DNA of 8,917 bases from Anaerolineales bacterium Chloro_02 (lineage in GTDB: Bacteria > Chloroflexota > Anaerolineae > Anaerolineales > Anaerolineaceae): positions 1-8,917 of the forward strand of contig LUZV01000172.1 in the NCBI GenBank assembly GCA_001603765.1. The letters are read 5' to 3'. The translations under genes were made by a program, and so were the position numbers. Each line of letters begins with the position of its first letter. Positions within the stretch are counted from its first letter, which is position 1. Below are positions 1 through 7,600 of this stretch, one piece after another. Below the pieces are notes generated by a model. That model was not told the DNA's origin and searched no databases. It worked only from the letters and a program-made list of their open reading frames with translations.

Positions 1-188
1 TCCTGACCGTAGGCGCTGATGAGCAATTCGGGCGCGACCAAGAGCTCGTGAACGCGCGCGCCTGAGTCGAATGCCTGACCGACGGCTTTGAGACCCTCAG
101 CGAGAAACGTGCCGGTGGCTCGACGTTCTTTGACCTGGTCAAGCCGGCGCAGGGCTTTGATATGGTCGTTAGAGGAGCTGGTAATCAT
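1..188 (-). CDS. TrmH/SpoU-family RNA 2'-O-ribose methyltransferase, N-terminal part (cut by window edge)
   Basis: Only the first 62 codons are in the window; the frame runs open to base 1. The protein starts MITSSSNDHIKALRRLDQ and continues through a TGTFLAEGLKAV stretch and a VHELLVAPELL stretch. This is the usual start of SpoU/TrmH-family enzymes: an 'ITS..N..IK.L..L' opening, then the small substrate-binding domain with 'G.FL.EG...V..A...G..V.ELLV.PE'. The family methylates ribose 2'-OH in rRNA or tRNA using S-adenosylmethionine. The SPOUT catalytic domain with its knot would lie beyond the window, so the exact substrate (23S rRNA or tRNA) cannot be told. The ATG at 186-188 lies 4 nt after the ruvC stop codon, implying co-transcription and probably coupled translation. 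Only a weak purine-rich GGAATAAG precedes it, inside the end of ruvC. Confidence 0.85.
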   Translation of the reverse strand, partial: MITSSSNDHIKALRRLDQVKERRATGTFLAEGLKAVGQAFDSGARVHELLVAPELLISAYGQ

Positions 189-192
189 CGTC

Positions 193-684
193 TTATTCCA
201 TTAAGTTGCGCAAGTTCAGGTGGCTCGCGTGGCAGAGCGCTACAGCTAAGGCATCAGCGGCATCATCGGGCTGTGGGATCTCGGTAAGGTTCAATAGTAA
301 TTTGACCATGCTTTGGATTTGCTTTTTATCTGCCTTGCCGCTGCCGGACACGGATTGTTTAACTTCGTTGGGTGTATATTCGTTCAAGGCAAGCCCGTGT
401 TGGGCGAGGCAAAGCGCGGCAACCCCACGGGCTTCGCTGACCGCCATGGCGGTGGAAATATTACGCTGGAAGAAAAGCTTTTCCATAGCTGATTCAGTTG
501 GCTGATAGGTTTCGATAAGGCTCGTAAGATGGTCGAAGAGAAAAATCAAACGGCTGGAGGTTGAGCTCACAGCCGTTGAATCAATCACTTCGTAGTGAAC
601 CAGTTCGGGTTCATGGCGCTGATTAAGGCGGATAAGTCCGAATCCTGTGCGGGTCAGACCTGGATCAATACCTAAAATCAGCAT
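193..684 (-). CDS. ruvC: Crossover junction endodeoxyribonuclease RuvC (Holliday junction resolvase)
   Basis: This 163-residue protein is a RuvC resolvase, the nuclease that with RuvAB cuts Holliday junctions symmetrically during recombinational repair. The RNase H-like fold is visible from the opening MLILGIDPGLTRTGFG with the first catalytic Asp at D7, from MEKLFFQRN with the acidic residue E68, and from the C-terminal PQPDDAADALAVAL motif holding D141 and D144. These match the four metal-binding acidic positions of E. coli RuvC (D7, E66, D138, D141). The length is slightly short of the 173-residue E. coli protein because the C-terminal tail ends soon after the last helix; nothing looks truncated. 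The ATG sits 6 nt after the yebC stop, and GGAGG at 699-703 inside the end of yebC is the likely ribosome site, although its 14-nt spacing is long. It is the middle gene of the yebC-ruvC-methyltransferase operon. The yebC-ruvC pairing is common in bacteria. Confidence 0.97.
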   Translation of the reverse strand: MLILGIDPGLTRTGFGLIRLNQRHEPELVHYEVIDSTAVSSTSSRLIFLFDHLTSLIETYQPTESAMEKLFFQRNISTAMAVSEARGVAALCLAQHGLALNEYTPNEVKQSVSGSGKADKKQIQSMVKLLLNLTEIPQPDDAADALAVALCHASHLNLRNLME

Positions 685-690
685 TAAGAC

Positions 691-1446
691 TTAAGCTTCC
701 TCCAACTTCTCAAGGTCCTCATCAGTAAACTTAAGGTTGGAATAAACGTTTTGCACGTCATCGCTATCTTCTAGGGCAGAAATAATCCTAAGAACAGCGA
801 GCGTTTGTTCAGGGTCCAGCTCAACTTCTTGTTGAGGGATCATACGCAAGCCCGCATCTTCCGCGTGGATGCCCGCAGCCGCGAGGCTATCGTGTATAGC
901 CTTGAAGGTATCAGCCGCACCGACAATCTCGATGTAGCCATCTTCTTCGGTCACATCGTCCGCGCCAGCTTCAAGCGCTGCCTCAAAGACTTTGTCAAAG
1001 TTTTTACCTGTGGATTTGATGGTGTAGATGGCTTTGCGATCAAATTGCCAGCTGACGGAGCCGTTGCTTGCCAGGTCGCCTCCACCTCTTGAAAGAATAT
1101 GGCGAAGGTCGGCGACAGTTCTGTTGCGATTTTCAGTAACGCATTCAATGATGGCGGAAGCGCCTTTGCCCAGGTAACCCTCATAGGTGATTTCAAGCAA
1201 CTCAGCGCTGTCTTTATCATCGCCCGTGCCGCGTTTAATCGCGCGTTCAATGCTATCCTTCGGCATGTTGTTTGAGCGCGCTCGTTCAATGGCAAGCTCC
1301 AGAGAAACGTTCATGGAAGGGTCGCCGCCGCCGTTGCGTGCGGCAAGCGCGATTTCGCGGGCGAGTCGGGTGAACATTGCGCCTTTTTTGGCATCTGCAG
1401 CACCTTTTTTACGTTTGATCGTGGACCAATGGGAATGTCCTGACAT
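691..1446 (-). CDS. yebC: YebC/PmpR/TACO1-family protein (translation factor or transcriptional regulator)
   Basis: The 251-residue protein begins MSGHSHWSTIKRKKGAADAK, the highly conserved start of the YebC/TACO1 family. It continues with FTRLAREIALAARNGGGDP, MPKDSIERAIKRGTG, YEGYLGKGASAIIE, the family core ENRNRTVADLRHILSRGGG, and the acidic C-terminal domain ending in LKFTDEDLEKLEEA. All three family domains are present at the usual length of about 240-250 residues. Members were annotated as DNA-binding regulators (PmpR); mitochondrial TACO1 and several bacterial homologues act at the ribosome, helping translation of difficult stretches such as polyproline. Which role applies here cannot be read from sequence. 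I chose the ATG at 1444-1446 rather than the in-frame ATG 12 codons upstream, because the family motif starts exactly there and AAGGAG at 1453-1458 sits 6 nt before it. It is the first gene of the operon. Confidence 0.96.
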   Translation of the reverse strand: MSGHSHWSTIKRKKGAADAKKGAMFTRLAREIALAARNGGGDPSMNVSLELAIERARSNNMPKDSIERAIKRGTGDDKDSAELLEITYEGYLGKGASAIIECVTENRNRTVADLRHILSRGGGDLASNGSVSWQFDRKAIYTIKSTGKNFDKVFEAALEAGADDVTEEDGYIEIVGAADTFKAIHDSLAAAGIHAEDAGLRMIPQQEVELDPEQTLAVLRIISALEDSDDVQNVYSNLKFTDEDLEKLEEA

Positions 1447-1452
1447 AAAAAT

Positions 1453-1458
1453 CTCCTT
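1453..1458 (-). promoter_or_regulatory. Ribosome binding site of yebC that decides its start
   Basis: AAGGAG on the minus strand, 6 nt upstream of the ATG at 1446. It selects the start giving MSGHSHW and argues against the longer in-frame reading from 1482, which would place this site inside the coding region. Confidence 0.85.
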
Positions 1459-1485
1459 AAATCTGAATAAAAAGCTAAGCACTTA

Positions 1486-1494
1486 ACTATATCA
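1486..1494 (-). promoter_or_regulatory. Probable extended -10 promoter for the yebC-ruvC operon
   Basis: The minus strand reads TGATATAGT, a TG-N extended -10 with hexamer TATAGT (1486-1491). No good -35 hexamer lies 16-18 nt upstream, which is usual for extended -10 promoters. Transcription would start near 1479, giving a leader of about 33 nt that includes the yebC ribosome site. It lies downstream of the protease terminator, where a promoter for this operon is expected. The call rests on motif and position only. Confidence 0.5.
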
Positions 1495-1613
1495 CGAAGT
1501 TACGACTTATGCGGACGCGGTTGGATTAATTGGAATGGTTTTCTTCAGGAAGTAGATAAATTTCCAGGCAGGCGTTGTTTTTAACGCTCGGGATCGTCTT
1601 GAGAATAAGCTGA

Positions 1614-1647
1614 AAAACAAAGAAGCCCTGCGAAAGCAGGGCTTCTT
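1614..1647 (-). terminator. Rho-independent terminator of the protease gene
   Basis: A perfect inverted repeat pairs 1620-1631 with 1636-1647. On the minus strand it is a 12-bp GC-containing stem (AAGAAGCCCTGC, loop TTTC, GCAGGGCTTCTT) followed by TGTTTTT. It starts 18 nt after the protease stop codon. The T-run follows on the minus strand only, so it terminates the protease mRNA and insulates the yebC operon. Bases 1495-1613, between it and the yebC promoter, hold only a small hairpin (1572-1576 with 1583-1587) and nothing else I can name. Confidence 0.9.
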
Positions 1648-1665
1648 GGTCTAAATTCCTGTGGC

Positions 1666-4600
1666 TTACTTGAGAAGTAATGGCAGGTAGAAATTGAGGA
1701 GTGGAATCTCGTTCACAACGTGTAATGTGACAGGCACATTGACATTGGGAGCCGGAGCATTCTTGACGCGCAGGATGGCAAGGTAATCACCAAGAGCCAA
1801 TCCAGTCGCATCGTAGGTAACGGTAACATTCAGGGTTCCATCAGCCGGGACGACGCCAGCAGTCGGATCTTCAGAGATCCAGGGGATATCTCCACCCTCA
1901 AGGCCGTTTAGCGAAATATCATCCAAGCCGATTTCCGCGCCATCCGCACCAGCATACTGGAAGCCGATGCGAACTGGTCCGCCGGGGAGGTAGGATGCAA
2001 GATCGATTGTGGTCTTTGCCCATGTCCAAGATGAAGCCCAGTCGGCATCTGCTGTCTTTAGGAAGATGTCGTCACCTCCACCCACGTCGCCCACGACCAA
2101 CCAAATGTTGAGGTCGCAATTGTCGTAGGTGTCGCGGCACCAATAAACACTACCGAAGCTCCAGAACTCCAGGGTGCCTTCCGTGAGATTGAACTCAGGG
2201 GAGAGTAACCATTCGTCCTGTTCGTCAAAATTCGCATCATATTCAACATGCGCGTAGTACGCACCGGAATGCGGATCGTAGTCACCGCGTTCCCAAGTCC
2301 ATGGGGACTGATCTTTGATTTCCCAGCCAGTTGGCGGGAATGCAGCCTCAAATCCTTCAGATATGAGAAGATCCTTTGGTTCGTAGGGAGGCGCTGTCAC
2401 CTTAACTTTTGGTCTCGCCTTTGAGCGATCAAGTCCGGGCATGTCGAGTTGGGCGTTGTACTTATAGGTAGGTCCTGGTGTCCCCGCCTTGATAGCCGGG
2501 AGTTCCATGATCTCGAAGATTGCCTCAGCCGCTCCGATATTGATCAGCCTCAGGTTTTGAGTGCCCGTTGTATCTGGCAGGAGGTATTTCTCGAGTTGGG
2601 CAGGAGAAGCCTTCAGACATGGAGCTAAGATACGCAAATCGAAGTTGGTAACGACGGACTGACCGGCAGATACGACCACACCTGTGACGGTTTGAGACTC
2701 GTAGCCGGAAAGTTCTACTTCAAGATCGTAGGTTCCCGAAGGAATCAAGGTCTTATAGAAGCCAGCGGCGTCCGTGAGAATTGTGTACTTCAGTGTGCCG
2801 CCCTGGTAGAACTTGACAGCCTTACCAGAAGCAGGTACTGGATTGATGTTACAAACACTGAGTGTATTCACTGTACCTTCAGCAAAGCCGTCAGTGGGCA
2901 GTGCGAGGATGCGCAGTTGAACTGGGATGGTCATGGTCGCTTCTTCGGGGCTGGAAACTTTGAGGTTGCCAAAGTAATCACCCCAAGTGAGACCTGTTGC
3001 GTCGAAGGTGAGGGTCACATTTACTGTGCCCCCATCAGGGGCAACAACGCTTGCAGTTGGGTCTTCGGTCAGCCAGACAATGTCGGTTGATCCGGCAGAA
3101 CCCATGCCGCGAATAGTCCAGTTGCCAGGGAAGCCTGCGTCATCCATGAGAGTCCATTCAGCATCCGGAGGCAGGGTTGGTGTGGCTGGAACGCTGCCAG
3201 ACCACCAGCCAGCCCATGAACGCTGTTTGGAAACACCCTCATCAATTGAAGCAGGATAGTAAGAAGATCCTGGAGTCTTCAGGAAGATGACACCGATGAT
3301 AACATCTCCGGGTCCATCAAGAGAGACAGGATCATTGAGAACATAATTGTTCCAGCCTGAAACGTTGGTAATGGTCGCATCCTGTTGATAGAGGAATTGA
3401 GAACCAACAGCCGGGTCAGAAGAACCGGTGGTATTCTGATAAACCACAATCCGGATCGGGTCTCCTGCGGCAGTATTACCGCTGGATTCAAAGGACACAT
3501 CAACGCGTTCGAGGATGAAGGGATATTGATCAGCCGCAGGCGTAAAGCGGTTGACTGCCATGAACGCGGCGGTTCCGCCGATGCCAATGGCATCTTCAGC
3601 GGTGCCATCATCCAGGACTAATTCCACATCCCAAGCTTTCGCGTAGGGCACAGGACCAGCACCGGGGCGTTCACCGATCTCGAACGGAGCTTCAAGGGCG
3701 CCGGTGTTGATCAGGGTCATCGTTTGGGTGGCGGTTCCGTCTGGATTGAGTTCCTGATAGAAGGAATCGGGATCCACAGACAGACAAGAAGTGTCGAGGC
3801 GGAGCTGGAAGTTCACGACGGTGTCGGTGCTCATACCAACGACCACACCATAAACCATCTGGCTAACATAACCATCAGCCATGATTTCAACATCATAGGT
3901 GCCGTGTTTCAGGGCATAGCTATAATGTCCGGTTTCGTCTGGGGTTGTGGAGAAAGCTAAAATGCCATTCTTGTAGAAGTTGATTGTCGCGTCTGTATAT
4001 GGGACGGGATCAACATCACACTTGGCAGTAGCGGTGATATCACCCTTGATGTTGCCGTAATCAAACGGACGGATGACATGCAGGGTAACGGGGATGTTAG
4101 GAACAGGATATGGGGTGTCGGTGCTAATCTTCAGCTCAGCAAAGTAATCGCCTGGCTGCTCGATGTCATCAACATTGAATTCGATCGTTACCGGTAAGGT
4201 GGAGTTGGCAGGCACGTAGCCTTCGACAGGATTTTCATCCAGCCAGGGGACACCGCCACCGCCACCGCCGGCAGCAATCGCGAAGGCATCAACTTCACCC
4301 TGGGTGAACGCGCCAACCAACGCAGAAGCTCCTGTGTTGATATCGATGATGCGGAGTTCAGCGGCTGAGGTATACGCTGCCCAGTAGAGGACGTTGTTTT
4401 CTTCGTCGTAATCCATGCCTTGTGCGTAGTTTGGATCGACTCCAAGCGCGCCAACGAGTGTGTCGACACCTGTAGCAGGATCAATGCGATAGAGGCTATT
4501 TGTCACCAGATCGACACCATAGAGCATGCCGTCGCCGGGGACGTAGGCGATATCGATGATACAAGCCGCGTTGGGCAAGGCTCCAATGGTTGTTACCGCG

Positions 4601-7600
4601 CCGTTAGAAAGGTTAATTTCCGTCAGAGTGGAAACAGAGCAGTCTGAAGCCATCGCGTACATAACGCCAGGACCGCCAGCCATGCCAGTGAAGTTAGCCC
4701 CAGCAGGCGGCGTCGTGATGGCGATGAGCGTAGCAGCTGCAGTAGCAGTATCGATCGCGTAGAGACCGTTATTGTCGTAGCTGATGCCGTATAGGGTTGT
4801 AAAGTCAGACCCCATAAAGTCGCCAGCGAACAATGAGGTAGCGGATAAGTTGCCGACCGCTGTGGATGCACCCGGAACAGAAGCATCATTCCAGCGGTAA
4901 AGCGTGTCGGTTGGATACACTTCAGCGCCGAAGGCTGGAGGCGCGGCTGTGATGCCGTAGCGACCGCTCAGGGCGTTGAGTTCAAGGCTGCCGACCGTTG
5001 CAGCCGCGTTGGGGTCGCGGAAGATCGAAGCCTTTTTGCCGCTATCAACAACATTGCCGGTGAAGGCAGGGATGCTGTAGGGTTGGAAGCCCTTGTCTTT
5101 CTCGGTGATCGTGAAGTTCGCGCCGCCAGCGCCGGTGTTCTTGAGGTTTAGGGTCGTGAATTCGGGATCGTCGTGCAGCCAGATGGTGCGCACGAGGCTG
5201 GTCGGGCTGGCACTGAGCATACCCGCGCCAAGAGCGAAGTCCTCATGATTGACGACATCTTGCTCAATTGAACGGGTCTCAACCTTGGTTTCGTACTTGT
5301 CGAGAGAAACGGTAAACGGAACATTTTCCGGGTCGGTCTCAAGAGCCTGGAACATGTAGTAGAGCCCAGCGTGATCCGGGTCGGACGCATTGGCAAGGGT
5401 TGTTGCGGAGTTAGTTGGGGTTGCAACTGCCGCGCCAATGAGCTTGTTGGACGGGAAGTTTGCGTCAAAGACATATCCCGCCAACAAACCACCGGGAATT
5501 GGTTCGCATGGAACAGCGATGGTATAGGGTACGGAAACCGATACCTTTACATCGTCGATATACCATCCGGCATAGCTGTTAACCGATGAGTCGGAAGTGA
5601 AATGGAAGCGGAACATAAAGTTGTTGACCGCATAGCTTGGATCCAGCACGAAAGACTTTGCCGTCCAGGGAGTGATGGATGTGCCAAATTTGCTCCCAAG
5701 AACTGCCCATGTGGCACCACCGTCCTTTGATGCCTCAACGGAGGGGTAATCCCAGGTGTTGCTTTCGCTGTTATACCAATGCATAAAGGACAGGATAGGA
5801 GATTTTCCAGCGTGGCTGCTCAGATCAATAGCGGGAGAAGTGATGAATGAATTCTCGCTGTTGTTGTAGTATCCACTTAAGTTTGTAGCCCACACGTTAG
5901 GGGATGAGTAAGCCGCGCCAGGACCGGGAGAAGCTGAGGGGGCTCCCCAAGCCCATGATGAGTTCTGGCCACTCACAACGAATCCGCCGTTGTTGGAGTC
6001 GAAGTTCTGGAAGTAAACCTGAGTTGGGGCAGGGACGGGGAACGAAGCGATGCCAATATCATCCACATACCAGCCTTCATAGTTCAAGGAACCATCGCTC
6101 TTGAATTTAAAGCGGATTCTAAAATTGGAAACGTTGTAGCTTGGGTCGAGCGCTAACTGCACACGGTTGTAGGCTGTATCAGTCATTCCACCAACGGGAC
6201 CATAAACTACGGTCCAAGTGGTTCCACCGTTCTTGCTGACTTCGACAGTCGCGTTGTCGTATGAGGCGCTTTCGATATGACGCCACTGCCAAAATTCGAC
6301 GATGGGAGTTTCAGTGCCGAAGCTGGTTAGGTCGATGACTGGTGAGGTCATATAGCTCAATTCGTTGGCGTTGTAGTTGCCTGTCGGGTTGGTGGCAATC
6401 ACATAACTGCCGCTGTGAGCTGCCTTTGGACCGTTGGTCGGGATTCCGCGAGCCCAGGAACTATTGGTGCCACTTGAAACAAAGCCTTGATCTCCGGATT
6501 CGAAGTCATACATGACTTCATAGTCGGGGCTATAGCCGGGAGCAGAGCAAGTGTCAGCAACGACATTCAGATAGTAATCCTGGACATAGAGTGCAACATC
6601 ATCAGGATTAATGGTTGTATTTAATGTCAGGTATCCAGGCAGCAGAGCTTCAACTTTTACGGTGTATTCCTGGCTGTTATAGAGAACAATGTCGTAGACA
6701 CCGGTTATTGGATCGGTGTAGACGGATTGAGAAAAACCGGGCATTGAGAAAGTTAGTTTTGCATATAGAGGATAGCCATGCGCGCTTCCACCTTCCGTGC
6801 CGTCGTCATAAACCACACCGGTCACATGTGTGTTGGGCAGTTCTGTGAGAACGAAGTCCCGGAGAACTGAAGCCCCATCCGCAACAACAACGCCAGTGGC
6901 AGCCCCATCCTCAAAACCGAATGCGGTGACAGCCATATCAAAGGTGTCGGCATTGACGCTCGCGGTGTATTGACCGGACGCATTTGTGTAAACGGTGCGG
7001 TTATTTGCTGGGCTTGTGCCAGTAATGACAACTTTGGCACCTGCGACAGGAGCAGCCGAGTCGGAGGTAACGGTGCCATAGAGTGTGCTGCTGCCGCACA
7101 TACCGGCTGCCATCTGAACCGCGGCGAGGGCGTTGATCTCGCCCCAACCAGTCGCAAAGTTCGGGAAGTCGGTGGGAGTAAGCGGTGAGCCGTCGTTATA
7201 AACCATGTCGGTGGCGGTGCTTTCGATCAGGGTTTCTGTCGCCGCGTAATCGCCAATAAGACAAGGCGCGGCCTGCCAAACAAGAGCAACAAGACCGCTC
7301 ACGTGAGGAGCGGACATCGAGGTTCCAGACCACCCGCCCTGATAGGAAGTGTCACTGCCAGGGACTGATGAGCGGATATTGACGCCCGGAGCTAAAACCT
7401 GGGGTTTCATGTTAGCAAATCCATCAACAGGGTTGATGAGATCAGGATCATCCGTAGGACCCCAGTTGGAGTGGGTCGCGTACTGACCGTTGGAGGTGCC
7501 GGAAGAACCAACACCGGTTACATCACCCGAACGGGCAGGATTGCCGACAGTATTCAGTCCCGGAGGCGCTGAGTAACCGCAGTTGGTGTTGTTTCCGTTG

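Larger units (their letters stand above)
1711..5490 (-). repeat. Three tandem protein modules: regulatory-like domain plus split BACON/Ig-like domain with insert
   Basis: Within the protease, residues about 1040-1513, 1514-1902 and 1903-2299 follow the same plan. A carboxypeptidase-regulatory-like domain (pattern FY..G.L, tDetG.Y, GTYD(V/L)E, GY.SQ, GVVV, NF.LR) is followed by a first half such as CLSVDPDSFYQEL...TLINTGA...FEI.E. An unrelated insert comes next, then a second half such as WLTEDPTASVVAPDGGTVNV, ending GDY...L.(V/I) and (V/I)PV.L.(V/I). Second halves start at VPWLDENPVEGYVP (1453), IVWLTEDPTASVV (1843) and IPWISEDPTAGVV (2241). Modules 2 and 3 share a Cys pair (1530/1608 and 1919/1997) that may form a disulfide; module 1 lacks it and is the most diverged. 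At the DNA level the copies have drifted, so the duplication is old. Confidence 0.75.

Noticed and set aside
1447..1482. Upstream in-frame ATG for yebC at 1482.
   Set aside because: The conserved family start MSGHSHW and the AAGGAG site both point to 1446. The extra 12 residues include the ribosome site itself.
1572..1587. Small hairpin GCGTT...AACGC between the terminator and the yebC promoter.
   Set aside because: The stem is only 5 bp, with no following T-run on either strand, so it is not a convincing terminator or regulatory element.
2692..3090. Plus-strand open frames opposite the protease and yebC, this being one of the longest.
   Set aside because: They show no family motifs, lie antisense to well-supported genes, and reflect the codon composition of the coding strand.
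4252..4270. Hexanucleotide repeat as a phase-variation switch.
   Set aside because: A 6-bp unit cannot shift the reading frame, and only about three copies exist, so it is just a glycine linker.
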